Shown: positions 34,973-44,449, counted from the first letter of the stretch. The stretch is 64,000 bases of DNA from G965200765 sp965200765 (GCA_965200765.1 OZ241380.1:930001-994000); one strand, 5' to 3'. The notes: a model not told the origin generated them from the sequence alone. Program-made: numbers and translations.

Positions 34973-35049
34973 GGAGTTTGGTTGCTAGTCTTTGATCAAT
35001 TCCGGTGCAAGAGTCAGGGATATGTTTCAATCTCACCTGAGATTGTACG

Positions 35050-35084
35050 CTGATTTTCAAAATCAGAAGCGAACAGAGTAAAAT
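35050..35084 (+). promoter_or_regulatory. Candidate gltA promoter with overlapping palindrome
   Basis: A perfect 17-base palindrome CTGATTTT-C-AAAATCAG is at 35050-35066. It overlaps a possible -35 TTCAAA (35056-35061), which is 17 bases from a good -10 TAAAAT (35079-35084), about 60 bases before the gltA ATG. The layout fits an operator that would block the promoter when bound. The regulator is unknown. Confidence 0.45.
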
Positions 35085-35141
35085 ATAGCGAGTTTGAGCT
35101 ACCACCAAATCGTTTTCTAACCAAACACATTTGAACAAGTT

Positions 35142-36512
35142 ATGCCAACAGACAAAAAAGTAGTGAATCATCCGACACAGAAGAATTCGGTTACATTAGT
35201 TGACAATCGCAATGGAAAATCATTCAATTTTCCTATATTTGACGGAACCGAAGGACCGAGCCTGATCAATATCAGTTCGCTGTACGCGGAGACCGGCATG
35301 TTTACCTACGACCCGGGTTACATGTCAACGGCCTCTTGCAAATCAGCCATAACCTATATTGACGGCAACAAGGGGGTGTTGCTATACCGGGGATATCCGA
35401 TCGAACAATTGGTACGAAACTCGGATTATCTGGATGTTTGCTACTTGTTGCTGCACGGAGAATTGCCTTCACCCGAGGCAAAGGAAGAGTTTGATTCGGC
35501 AATTACTCACCATACATTGCTGCACGAACAGCTTGTTTCGTTTTACAGAGGTTTCAAGCGGTCGGCCCATCCCATGGCAATTATGGTTGGCATAGTCGGT
35601 GCATTGTCCTCGTTCTATCACGATAGTACAGACATGGGCGACCCGCGCCAGCGCATGGTTGCTGCCCATCGTCTCATCGCAAAAATGCCTACGATTGGTG
35701 CATTTGCCTACAAGTATTCACTTGGGCAACCGTTTGTTTATCCACGAAATGATTTTACGTATTCTGAAAATATCCTCAGGATGATGTTTTCAGTCGTTAC
35801 GGAAGACTATCAAGTCAATCCGATCGCTGCTCGTGCAATCGACAGAATACTGGTGCTTCACGCTGACCACGAGCAAAATGCCTCTACTTCGACGGTCCGT
35901 CTGGCGGGATCGTCCGGAGCAAATCCGTTTGCTTGCATTGCTTCCGGAATCGCTTCGCTTTGGGGTCCCGCACACGGCGGGGCAAATGAAGCGGTTTTGA
36001 AAATGCTGGAAGATATTGGCTCGAAAGAGAACATTGCCAAGTATATCGCCAAAGCCAAAGATCCAAAAGATAGTTATCGTTTGATGGGGTTTGGTCACCG
36101 GGTCTATAAAAATGTTGACCCGCGCGCCAAAATCATGCGGGAAACCTGTCATGAAGTGCTGTCAGATTTGAATATCCATGACCCGCTGATGGACGTTGCT
36201 CTTGAGCTGGAGCGAATTGCACTGGAAGACGACTACTTCATCGAGAAGAGACTGTATCCCAATGTCGACTTCTATTCCGGAATCATTCTAAAGGCACTTG
36301 ACTTCCCGACTCAAATGTTCACTGTGATGTTTGCGATCTCACGAACCGTTGGCTGGATCTCCCATTGGAAGGAAATGTTCAGTGGAGATGAGGATCAAAA
36401 AATCGGTCGGCCACGCCAAGCCTATATTGGGCCCAAGAAACGCGATTTCACAATGGTCGAATCTCGCGAGCATCAAAAAATGACGAACTGGAAGCGTTTG
36501 TGGGGCCGATAA
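35142..36512 (+). CDS. gltA: Citrate synthase
   Basis: A 456-residue citrate synthase that condenses acetyl-CoA and oxaloacetate in the TCA cycle. Marks: DGNKGVLLYRGYPIEQL, SLWGPAHGGANEAVLKML (catalytic histidine), MGFGHRVYKNVDPRAKI (second histidine) and NVDFYSGIILKAL (catalytic aspartate). It is somewhat longer than the E. coli type II enzyme (about 427) because of N- and C-terminal extensions; the first 20 residues look unstructured. Single gene with its own promoter candidate upstream. Confidence 0.96.
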   Translation: MPTDKKVVNHPTQKNSVTLVDNRNGKSFNFPIFDGTEGPSLINISSLYAETGMFTYDPGYMSTASCKSAITYIDGNKGVLLYRGYPIEQLVRNSDYLDVCYLLLHGELPSPEAKEEFDSAITHHTLLHEQLVSFYRGFKRSAHPMAIMVGIVGALSSFYHDSTDMGDPRQRMVAAHRLIAKMPTIGAFAYKYSLGQPFVYPRNDFTYSENILRMMFSVVTEDYQVNPIAARAIDRILVLHADHEQNASTSTVRLAGSSGANPFACIASGIASLWGPAHGGANEAVLKMLEDIGSKENIAKYIAKAKDPKDSYRLMGFGHRVYKNVDPRAKIMRETCHEVLSDLNIHDPLMDVALELERIALEDDYFIEKRLYPNVDFYSGIILKALDFPTQMFTVMFAISRTVGWISHWKEMFSGDEDQKIGRPRQAYIGPKKRDFTMVESREHQKMTNWKRLWGR

Positions 36513-36559
36513 TTTCGGGCGAGGATTGGCAACGAAGTTTCCAGCTCCGTGGAATGAGT

Positions 36560-37708
36560 TTACTGCCAGTTTTCGTAGATTTCAGATTCAGGATAGAAGG
36601 CAAGCCAAGAGAAGGCGAAATGATTGCCCTTGCTGATGACTGTGAGTTGTTCGCCCTTTAACTGACCATCAATCGCCTGTCCGAAAATATTCCAGCTGGA
36701 TCGGGTTTCGTGATCCACAATTTGTTCACCTTGCCATGAAAAGGTAAGGACCAACTCACCCACATGACGACGAAATGCCGTGGCTGACGGGATGATTCTT
36801 GATTCGATAATTGTAATTTCATCCAGTACCGAGTGCGTGTCGTGCTTGCTGAGAACGACAATCGGCACACCATTGAAATGATCGTTGATGACCGGGGCAC
36901 CTTGCAGTTTTGTAAATGGATAGAGGCGATGCATTCCATTGAGAGATACGATAACCACCCGTTCCATCGCAGGTAGCCGGGGGTCAGTGTCGTCCTTGAA
37001 CAGGAACGGATTGTTGTCTATATGGTCATAGCCCCGGTACGGATTCTCGCCGTACTGACGAACATGTCCAGTTTCCTTTGCCAAAACCAGTCCATCAGGC
37101 CATGTATCAAGAAATGATTGAAATGAAACGATATGACTGTCGATTCTGTCAAGTTGCCGGCCGGCATGTTCTCCAATCAGTCCTTCACCGGTGATTTGCT
37201 GCCACCAGGTTTCAGTTTGACGGTCATACATAATCATGTCGCTGTGTCGCAGTCTTCCGGTGACTCCAAAATCAAGTATCTCGCCGTCCAGATTTCTGTC
37301 AAACGTCAGTGAGGAATTGCACAACGGACAAAATGTTACAACAATTGGACGACCATCGAAATTGTCATTGACAATCTCGTGCCAGATCAATACCTGAAGC
37401 GGGTAGGCTCGTGCCTTGCCATTGAGTTCAACCGAAATTACAGGTTCCTTTGGATTCAGCCATTCAATCGCTTCATTTGCGGTCAAGAATGTGGGCTCGT
37501 CAATTGCAGGAATTCCATCTCGCGGCGGTCCCCCGGAAACAATTTCCTCGGTATTGATGATGCTTTTTGAAAAGTCGGTCTTGGGGAACTCGGATTTGAC
37601 CCAAGGCCTTAGTTGAGCTACTGTTGCAGTCGAATGAAGAAGCAAGAGCAGGCACAGACATATGGATGCCTGAAAAATTGAGAGTTTTGTTCGCCAGTTC
37701 GTGTTCAT
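36560..37708 (-). CDS. Exported DUF3179 protein
   Basis: From ATG 37708 this is 382 residues: a signal peptide (FQASICLCLLLLLHSTATVAQ) followed by a DUF3179 domain, with FPKTDFSKS, SGGPPRDGIPAIDEPTF, AYPLQVLIWHEIVND and VTFCPLCNSSLTFDR. The conserved CPLC pair and the histidine in WHEIVND suggest metal or redox chemistry, but no reaction is established for the family. The frame is open to 37813; 37708 is chosen because it begins directly with the signal peptide. It is convergent with gltA, 47 bases between the stops. Confidence 0.82.
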   Translation of the reverse strand: MNTNWRTKLSIFQASICLCLLLLLHSTATVAQLRPWVKSEFPKTDFSKSIINTEEIVSGGPPRDGIPAIDEPTFLTANEAIEWLNPKEPVISVELNGKARAYPLQVLIWHEIVNDNFDGRPIVVTFCPLCNSSLTFDRNLDGEILDFGVTGRLRHSDMIMYDRQTETWWQQITGEGLIGEHAGRQLDRIDSHIVSFQSFLDTWPDGLVLAKETGHVRQYGENPYRGYDHIDNNPFLFKDDTDPRLPAMERVVIVSLNGMHRLYPFTKLQGAPVINDHFNGVPIVVLSKHDTHSVLDEITIIESRIIPSATAFRRHVGELVLTFSWQGEQIVDHETRSSWNIFGQAIDGQLKGEQLTVISKGNHFAFSWLAFYPESEIYENWQ

Positions 37709-38361
37709 GGTGGTCGCTTTACGAGTCGTTTTATTGTTTTGTAGCTGGGAAGTTGGTTCATCCATGGATTCAATTTGAATAAATTTCTTCTTTGATTCTT
37801 GGATTTCGAACACTACAGAGCGACTGCTTCAGCTGATTTCGACAGAAGTTGAAACACTGCACCAAGCCAGTAACGCTGGCGCAACGTCCAGTACTGGCTT
37901 TCACCGACTTCCAACTCCGAATTTTGATCAACTCGAAAATTTTGCACGTCATAACAAGCCACCAAAAGGTCTGCGCGGTCAACCGCTTGACACCGTCAAA
38001 CTCCTCGACGCGCCCCGAAGTCCCTTCAGCTTCTTTTTCCAGGCGTTCCTCCATCCCCCTGTATATGTAGATTCGCGTAATTGTGTTCGATTTCAATATA
38101 AAATACTTGAAAGAACAAACTACTTTTTGTGTTCTGAATGTGAATCACACATACAGAATTTTTATTGAATACTCCAATTTTACTTGAAGCACTTGGCTTG
38201 TTCAAGTTAAACTTGTTTAAACTTTCGTTGACGCACTGTATCAATCTCGGTGTTGATTCGCTTCATACATTGTGTTCATTCACTGAATTGTTGATGAAAA
38301 TGACCTGTTGCGTCGATGATTCAAGGAATTTCAGTTTTCCGGTTCACTGACGACGCACTCA
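37709..38361. other. 650-base gap before xseA
   Basis: No gene I can support. Short frames on both strands (for example 37770-38096 minus and 37849-38070 plus) have no recognisable domain. The left half is more GC-rich than the right. The right half holds several inverted repeats: ACTTGAA with TTCAAGT around 38181-38206, and an imperfect AGTTAAAC/TTTAAACT pair just after it. These could be regulatory or a faded gene. Confidence 0.4.
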
Positions 38362-39756
38362 ATGACAAGTTTCCAACCCATGAAACCAGAGACATATACA
38401 CAGAATGAAGCCAGAGACATATACACAGTCGCCAAATTAAACGCCTCTGCCAGGGGAATCCTGGAGAACAAGCTTGGAAGAATCTGGGTGACTGGCGAGG
38501 TTTCGCAGCTGACTCGTGCACAGTCTGGACATACCTATTTCAAAATCAAGGACCAAGAGGCAGCGGTAGATTGTGTCCTGTTCCGTGGAGATGACTGGAG
38601 TGGAAGTAGCAAGTTGCTTGAAGATGGTAAGCAGGTAAATCTGTATGGAGCTGTGACAATCTACCTGAAGTCCGGGCGTTACCAGTTCATTGCGCGCAAG
38701 GTGGAGTTTGCAGGTGAAGGGGAGTTGCTTCGTGCCATTGAAGCTCTCAAAAGAAAGTTGAAGGATGAAGGTTTGTTTGATGTTAGTCGCAAAAAATCAC
38801 TGCCAAGGTTTCCTGCAAGGGTGGGTGTTGTAACTTCTCCGACCGGTGCCGCAGTTCAAGACATCATCCGCACATTCAAGAGAAGATCGCCGTCTGTTGA
38901 ATTGATTTTGTATCCGGCGTCTGTGCAAGGATATTCGGCCGCCGGGGAGATTGTTAAAGCAATTCGATTGGCGGATACGCACTCAACAGTCCAGGTTTTA
39001 ATTGTTGGACGCGGGGGTGGTTCAGTGGAAGACCTGATGGCATTCAGCGATGAACAGGTTGCCAGGGCGATTTTTGATTGCAAGATTCCGGTTGTTTCCG
39101 CAGTTGGCCACGAAACTGATGGACCAATTTCAGACTTTGTAGCTGATATTCATGCGGCCACACCCACGGCCGCTGCCGAACGAGTCAGCGACCCTGCCGA
39201 ATCGGATTTGAAAGAGGATTTGAATCAATGGAAGAAAGCACTGCGCCACGGAATTCGAAGAGTTCTTGAAGACCTGGAGCAACAAGTCGATTTTGTTCAA
39301 AAGGATTTGGTGCATCCGCAAATGCGTTTGAAAGAATTGCAAGGGGATTTGGAGAATCTCACCCTTAGGGTCCGGTCGTTGGTTGCAAAAAACTGTTTCG
39401 AGAAGGCCAAACGTTTTAGTGAACAATCTGCCAGACTCAAGCAGAATTCTCCCTTGGAACGTATTCATCAAGGTTCTCAAACGGTAGCCAGCAACCGAAA
39501 ATTACTTGAATTGCATATCGGTGCAAAATTGGCAGACGTCAATCAAGCGGTCAAGGCGTTCAAAAATCGAATAGAAAGTGTGAATCCGGTATCCATTCTT
39601 AAGCGCGGCTATGCAATCATCAGACGAGACTACGACAATACCATTGTTCGTAGCGTACAGAGTGTAAACGCGGGTGACAACGTCACTGCGCAACTGGATG
39701 ATGGTGAAATGGTTCTGGAAGTTGATGAGATTAAATTTGACAAGCAAGCAAATTAG
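38362..39756 (+). CDS. xseA: Exodeoxyribonuclease VII large subunit
   Basis: A 464-residue XseA, the catalytic subunit of exonuclease VII, which degrades single-stranded DNA with the XseB small subunit. The OB domain (residues 20-125) has YTVAKLNASARGILENKLGRIWVTGEVS and HTYFKIKDQEAAVDCVLF; the catalytic domain has RFPARVGVVTSPTGAAVQDIIRTF, GRGGGSVEDLMAF, VSAVGHETDGPISDFVAD and ATPTAAAE; a coiled coil follows, then LKRGYAIIR. xseB is not adjacent. Start codons at 38362 and 38380 are both possible; the second lies in a duplicated 25-base segment. The stop is six bases from that of fhcC on the other strand. Confidence 0.94.
   Translation: MTSFQPMKPETYTQNEARDIYTVAKLNASARGILENKLGRIWVTGEVSQLTRAQSGHTYFKIKDQEAAVDCVLFRGDDWSGSSKLLEDGKQVNLYGAVTIYLKSGRYQFIARKVEFAGEGELLRAIEALKRKLKDEGLFDVSRKKSLPRFPARVGVVTSPTGAAVQDIIRTFKRRSPSVELILYPASVQGYSAAGEIVKAIRLADTHSTVQVLIVGRGGGSVEDLMAFSDEQVARAIFDCKIPVVSAVGHETDGPISDFVADIHAATPTAAAERVSDPAESDLKEDLNQWKKALRHGIRRVLEDLEQQVDFVQKDLVHPQMRLKELQGDLENLTLRVRSLVAKNCFEKAKRFSEQSARLKQNSPLERIHQGSQTVASNRKLLELHIGAKLADVNQAVKAFKNRIESVNPVSILKRGYAIIRRDYDNTIVRSVQSVNAGDNVTAQLDDGEMVLEVDEIKFDKQAN
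38380..38429 (+). repeat. 25-bp tandem duplication at the 5' end of xseA
   Basis: Two adjacent 25-base copies (38380-38404 and 38405-38429), each starting with ATGAARCCAGAGACATAT, differ only at the sixth and last bases. Because 25 is not a multiple of three, the two copies are read in different frames (MKPETYTQ, then NEARDIYT). Confidence 0.9.
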
Positions 39757-39762
39757 CGGTGG

Positions 39763-40581
39763 TTAGGGGTTCAGTACGAACAATTCTCCCATGCCGTTAT
39801 TGTTCCGGTCGCCAATATAGCGAATTGAGTTGTGTGTTTTGAAATTGTTGCAATCAAAATCCGGGAGAAGTCTTTGAAGTTCACTTTTGAACAAAGTCAG
39901 TAAATTCAAGTTGCCCGCTCCCTGGTTGAAAAAACATCCGGTTTGAAATTTCGGTTGACTGGCGCAAATTATTGAGCCGCGTCTCATGCGGACACCGGGG
40001 TCAACCGGAGAGGTACCCATCAACACAAGCGTTCCTGCAATCATGTCGGCGCCGGCACCGGCACCGGCACTGCCTTTGACAACAACCAGTCCGCGTCGCA
40101 TTCGATTTGCCGCTCTGACACCGGTGTTTCCTTCAACCAGGACCGTGCCACCGTTCATTCCGAGTTTTCGACTGGGCAACTCAACGCCCAGATAATCCCC
40201 GGAATTGCCAATGATGTGAAGAGTGCCGCCTTTCATGGAACTGCCAGCGAAATCACCTGTGGAGCCATGCACAACAAGGGTGCCACCAGTCATCTCCTGC
40301 CCGACGAAATTACCCGCATCGCCCATCACTTCAATACTTCCCGCGGCCAGTTTTCGCCCAATCCGTTCCAGTTTCGGGCCGCTGTCCTCAATGACGATTT
40401 GATTGCTATCATTTCCCGACAACTTGAACAGTTCACCGAGATTCACCCACTGCTTGCCTGCCAGGATTTTGAATCTACAAATATTTGATATGGATAGATT
40501 TGCAAGATTTTCAGGAGTGATTTTCTCCATATTGAGAGGTACAGAAACTTTGTTCTTCAGCCTGAGTGTCAACGGTTTCAC
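39763..40581 (-). CDS. fhcC: Formyltransferase/hydrolase complex subunit C
   Basis: A 272-residue protein with a right-handed beta-helix of glycine-rich repeats (AGSIEVMGDAGNFVGQEMTGG, GTLVVHGSTGDFAGSSMKGG, GTLHIIGNSGDYLG), as in formylmethanofuran dehydrogenase subunit C and the glutamate synthase alpha C-terminal domain. In methylotrophic bacteria the Fhc complex takes the formyl group from the tetrahydromethanopterin pathway and releases formate. The start overlaps the fhcD stop as ATGA. Last gene of the fhcB-fhcA-fhcD-fhcC set. Confidence 0.92.
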   Translation of the reverse strand: MKPLTLRLKNKVSVPLNMEKITPENLANLSISNICRFKILAGKQWVNLGELFKLSGNDSNQIVIEDSGPKLERIGRKLAAGSIEVMGDAGNFVGQEMTGGTLVVHGSTGDFAGSSMKGGTLHIIGNSGDYLGVELPSRKLGMNGGTVLVEGNTGVRAANRMRRGLVVVKGSAGAGAGADMIAGTLVLMGTSPVDPGVRMRRGSIICASQPKFQTGCFFNQGAGNLNLLTLFKSELQRLLPDFDCNNFKTHNSIRYIGDRNNNGMGELFVLNP

Positions 40582-41465
40582 TTCATTACCTCATGCAGTT
40601 GAAATTGATATTTTCCAAGTTTTCCACCGAAGTTGGAAGCCGTGATGAGCAACAAATCTGATATGGAACAAGCCGCCGTAATGCCAACTTTCATTGCCTG
40701 TGAAATTGCGCTTTCTGAAAGTCCGTCAATCACAATTTCCAGAACTGCTCCTGCATTATCCGGTAGTTTGGATTCCACCACTCCGCGAAGAGTAGGGCAA
40801 TAGGTATGATTGGTTGATGCAAGAAGACTCTGGTATTTCGAGCCCACTTTGGAGCCGGACCGAACAACTCCGCCCGGAAATGGAGTAATGACATCCTTCA
40901 CGGAAGCGATTGCTTCTACTGCGTGTTCCGCGGCTTCAAGGGCGGCGTCTACATGTTGTGCAACGATCAAGAAATTTCCCCCGCCTATCGCAGAAATTCG
41001 ACAGGTCGTGTCTTCACAGATAAACTCTCCCTCCATCACCGGAATTCGCCAAAAACGCCGCTCACCGAATTTCTTGGAAATTTGATAGCCATCTCCAAAA
41101 TAGCGCAATGCCTTGCCAAGCGACACAGTCTTGCCTTCATGTAATCCTGAATACACTGCACTGGTCGGGGATGTCAATACGCACTGACCAATTCTGTTAC
41201 GGATTTGTCGCTCGAGTTTTTCCCCTGACATGGTAAAAAACAGTACCGACGCACCAACTCGACCATCCAGTGTATTTGCGGGCGCTACCTCATCTTCAAC
41301 ACCCGCCTCAACGCCGCAGGCAATGACAGATGTTGCAAACCCGGTTACCGAATCAGTTGCGTGTTTCAGCCATTTTTTGTCGCGTGCTGTAATGATGACA
41401 CGCGTCGCCGTCATTGGAAATGCTTCTGCAAAAGTGTTTTCGATCGGTATGTTATTGATTTTCAT
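40578..41465 (-). CDS. fhcD: Formylmethanofuran:tetrahydromethanopterin formyltransferase
   Basis: A 295-residue Ftr/FhcD. INNIPIENTFAEAFPMTATRVIITARDKKWL opens it; FATSVIACGVEAGVE, VLTSPTSAVYSGL and RYFGDGYQISKKFG are family segments. It moves the formyl group between tetrahydromethanopterin and the methanofuran-like cofactor bound by the complex. The start overlaps the fhcA stop (ATGA) and its stop overlaps fhcC, so all three are translationally coupled. Confidence 0.94.
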   Translation of the reverse strand: MKINNIPIENTFAEAFPMTATRVIITARDKKWLKHATDSVTGFATSVIACGVEAGVEDEVAPANTLDGRVGASVLFFTMSGEKLERQIRNRIGQCVLTSPTSAVYSGLHEGKTVSLGKALRYFGDGYQISKKFGERRFWRIPVMEGEFICEDTTCRISAIGGGNFLIVAQHVDAALEAAEHAVEAIASVKDVITPFPGGVVRSGSKVGSKYQSLLASTNHTYCPTLRGVVESKLPDNAGAVLEIVIDGLSESAISQAMKVGITAACSISDLLLITASNFGGKLGKYQFQLHEVMK

Positions 41466-43132
41466 TTGCTATTGGTTCTGATGCAAGGATGCTGAATAAC
41501 TTCCGAGCCGATATGATTGGCCATTTCATCATCGCTGATGACGAAGTTCGAAAGCCGCATAGCTCGATACTTGCTGAAATATGGTTCCAGCGATTTTTCT
41601 ATGCTGTCGTCGTAGTCCGGTTGCACCGAGTGTGTCTTGCCCCGGACGACCTGAACAACTTCACCATTTTCTATCACATGTTTACCATCTTTAAACACCA
41701 AGCTTGCATTGCGGAAGGTTTCTTCCCAGTTCGTTGCTTTACGGTAGACTGCAATATCAGCGATGGCACCCGGACCCAGATGACCGCGGTCCTTGAAACC
41801 GAGTGATTTTGCAGGTCCCGCTCGAGTGACGATAGCAATTTCGTACAGGGTGTATTCTCGTTTCAGTTCGTCCAGCATGCACTCATCTGCGGCAAATTTG
41901 TTCATTTTGGAAAGCATGTCCATTCTGTAGGTGTGGTCCATCAGTAAGCGAATTAGATGTGGGTAGGTAGTGAACGATGCTCCATTGGGGTGGTCTGTCG
42001 TCAAATACACGCGCCACGGATCCTGGATCAACAAGAACAGTTCCAGCCCGATTGCCCACTGCAGTGCATTGACGAAACGTTTCGACTGATATCGGAACGG
42101 CACGACACCACAACCTTCTTCGCACTCAATATCCGCGTAGGTTGCTGTTCGAGGGAATGCAAAGCGGCGGTTTGCATACTGGTGCATTGTGTCTGCAGAA
42201 CAAGTTACGGTTTGACCAAACATGATGTGCCCCACATCTACTGAAACTTGTGGATTCGAGTTGACAGCATCGGCGATTTTTTGTGCGGCGGAAGAAAATT
42301 TTCTACGACCCTCCGAACCGTAGCTGTGAAATTGGACATGTGCCAGATGAATGGGTTGGCCGTCAGTGAGATTGATCGTTTCAAGAGTTGAAGCGACATT
42401 GCCGGCGACACCCAGGTTGCTAGCGTGTACATGCAAAGGATGTGGTACATTCAAAGCCGACAAGGCATTTGAAAGTGTTCTGACAATATCTCCGGGTGTA
42501 ATTCCATAATGGACATTGTTTTCGTTGACGTCCAGTTTTCTTTGGTTGAACTTGAAGGCACTGATGCCGCCAGGGTTCACAATCTTCACAGCCATGCACT
42601 GTGTTTTGTCCAGCATCCAACCGATGAAGTCGCGAATTTTTTCCGGTTCTTCTTTTTCGGCAATCATACGCAACAGATAGTCATTGTTTCCAAGAACCAG
42701 ATACGCACCCGTGTCCAATAGCGGTGTATCCGCCATTTCCATGTGTGCATGGCGCGCGTTCGATGGCAGGGCAGCCGGTTCAAAGCCCATGGTGTAGCCG
42801 AGTCGCGCGTATTCGTAGCCCGCAACAAAGGTTGAAGGAATGATCTTGCCCGAACCTGAACGCAATTGGTCAGATCGATGAAATCGATTTGCATCGCTGT
42901 CTTCAGTCATCATCATTCGCGCGATATTGGTTTTACCGCCGCCGATATGGGTGTGAATATCAATTCCGCCGGGCATTACGATCTGTCCGGCCAAGTCAAA
43001 AACTCGAGATACTCTTGTATTCGCAGGTGGCGTGGCGACGATGCGGTCACCGTGAATATAGATATCCTCTACTGTTCCGTTCTTTTTGTTGATCGGATCG
43101 TAGATGGTTCCGCCTGTCAGTTTTGTGTACAT
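41462..43132 (-). CDS. fhcA: Formyltransferase/hydrolase complex subunit A
   Basis: A 556-residue amidohydrolase-fold subunit. Metal-site features are PGGIDIHTHIGGGKTN (H60, H62), a lysine in QCMAVKIVNPGG suited to carbamylation, the histidines of LHVHASNLG and LAHVQFH, and the aspartate of LTTDHPNGASF. It hydrolyses N-formylmethanofuran to formate and methanofuran inside the complex. The ATG immediately follows the fhcB stop, and the 3' end overlaps fhcD. It matches FwdA/FmdA of methanogens, but in bacteria it runs in the oxidative direction. Confidence 0.95.
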   Translation of the reverse strand: MYTKLTGGTIYDPINKKNGTVEDIYIHGDRIVATPPANTRVSRVFDLAGQIVMPGGIDIHTHIGGGKTNIARMMMTEDSDANRFHRSDQLRSGSGKIIPSTFVAGYEYARLGYTMGFEPAALPSNARHAHMEMADTPLLDTGAYLVLGNNDYLLRMIAEKEEPEKIRDFIGWMLDKTQCMAVKIVNPGGISAFKFNQRKLDVNENNVHYGITPGDIVRTLSNALSALNVPHPLHVHASNLGVAGNVASTLETINLTDGQPIHLAHVQFHSYGSEGRRKFSSAAQKIADAVNSNPQVSVDVGHIMFGQTVTCSADTMHQYANRRFAFPRTATYADIECEEGCGVVPFRYQSKRFVNALQWAIGLELFLLIQDPWRVYLTTDHPNGASFTTYPHLIRLLMDHTYRMDMLSKMNKFAADECMLDELKREYTLYEIAIVTRAGPAKSLGFKDRGHLGPGAIADIAVYRKATNWEETFRNASLVFKDGKHVIENGEVVQVVRGKTHSVQPDYDDSIEKSLEPYFSKYRAMRLSNFVISDDEMANHIGSEVIQHPCIRTNSK

Positions 43133-44389
43133 TCAGACACCTTCCAATGCTTCCAGAATCGAACGAATCGTGCTCGCGGCGGATGGATACTTCGATGTGC
43201 GCGCAGTGTGCAGGTATAGTGGTACAACACTGTCTGTGCGAAACAGATGCCCGTTGTGGTCTATTCCGGGAATACCTACCGGAATATAGACATCCGAGCT
43301 TGGCGCATGGTTCGGGCTCAACACAACAGTCGGAATTTTCACCGACGGCAATAGGACTGATTCCTCCAAACCGCCAATCCAGACAAGCAAATCGATTTGC
43401 TGTCTGTTCAACATGGATTCAAGAGAATAGTGCCGGGGACGAAACTCCGGTGTACCGTCGAGAAAGCTGATTGGCGAGAGATTTCCGGTTTGCCAGGTGC
43501 ATACCTGATTGAATGTTGTCAATGACGGGTTTCGAGTCAAGGGCAGCACGGTGCTTCGTTTCTTTTCATTGATGTTGTCAACAAGTTGCATGATTGCGTC
43601 TATGGTCAAATCGCCCAGGAGAGTATTGAATTCATCTGCGCACCAAAGTACAACGGAATAATTTGAATTTTGCAATTCGGTTGCCAGTTGACAGATTTTC
43701 GACAATTGCTCTTGATTGAAACAATCGTTTGACGGAGGATTTATTCCATTCAATTTAGCCTGAACTATTGCTATCAAATGTGTGATTTTGTTAATATCGC
43801 AGTCAATGAAATTAATGGAATTGAATTTTTTGTTGATTTGTTGATTGCCGATCAGTACGAATTTACGATCTTTGCTTTTTGAAAAAATAAAAGATTCATC
43901 CGGTGCTAATACATCCAATAATCTGGGAAACGAGTTGAACAAGCTGTTGCCGAAAAGTACAATTAAATCAGCACGGTTTCTCACTTCGGATATTGTTGTA
44001 AAGTATGTACCTCGGGCCTGTATACGCGATGCGACTCTATGGAATGCCGGATTGCCGGACTGGTCGATAATACTGCCGGTTCGTTCTGCAAGCTCGATGG
44101 ATGCACGTGACCCTTCAACGTCAGTTGCGACAGTATACAATACTGAAAAATTTGCTGTGGACAATAATTCGGCGGCATGAGCAACGGCTTGTTTCCGACT
44201 GCACTTGGCACCGTTCACCAATGAATCGTGCGTGTCAGGTTGCATCACCGATTCAAATCGCCTGTGTGCCAGTGAACATTCCGGAGAGGCAATGCTTTGT
44301 CCCTTCGGGTTGTAATCAATGGACAGGTTGTCGCAAAGTAGTCCGCAAAACGGGCAGGCAAAATCAGTGATTTCCGAGTTTTTGTTCAT
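43133..44389 (-). CDS. fhcB: Formyltransferase/hydrolase complex subunit B
   Basis: A 418-residue protein related to the molybdenum/tungsten subunit FwdB. The N-terminal CxxCxxxC (C12, C15, C19 in ACPFCGLLC) matches the iron-sulfur region; the rest has IDQSGNPAFHRV, LIVLFGNSLFNSFPRL and LLVWIGGLEESVLLP. Bacterial FhcB is known to have lost redox activity and acts as a structural part of a hydrolase complex, so formate dehydrogenation is not implied. I chose ATG 44389 because homologues begin shortly before CPFC; the frame is open to 44449. First gene of the operon. Confidence 0.9.
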   Translation of the reverse strand: MNKNSEITDFACPFCGLLCDNLSIDYNPKGQSIASPECSLAHRRFESVMQPDTHDSLVNGAKCSRKQAVAHAAELLSTANFSVLYTVATDVEGSRASIELAERTGSIIDQSGNPAFHRVASRIQARGTYFTTISEVRNRADLIVLFGNSLFNSFPRLLDVLAPDESFIFSKSKDRKFVLIGNQQINKKFNSINFIDCDINKITHLIAIVQAKLNGINPPSNDCFNQEQLSKICQLATELQNSNYSVVLWCADEFNTLLGDLTIDAIMQLVDNINEKKRSTVLPLTRNPSLTTFNQVCTWQTGNLSPISFLDGTPEFRPRHYSLESMLNRQQIDLLVWIGGLEESVLLPSVKIPTVVLSPNHAPSSDVYIPVGIPGIDHNGHLFRTDSVVPLYLHTARTSKYPSAASTIRSILEALEGV

Positions 44390-44449
44390 TTGCTGAGTTG
44401 TTGAATTCACATTCTGTTGCCCAACGAATACTGTTGAACTTCTTGTCAT

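Noticed and set aside
37770..38096. 108-codon minus-strand frame as a real gene
   Set aside because: No recognisable family, overlaps the 5' part of the DUF3179 frame, and looks like a chance frame.
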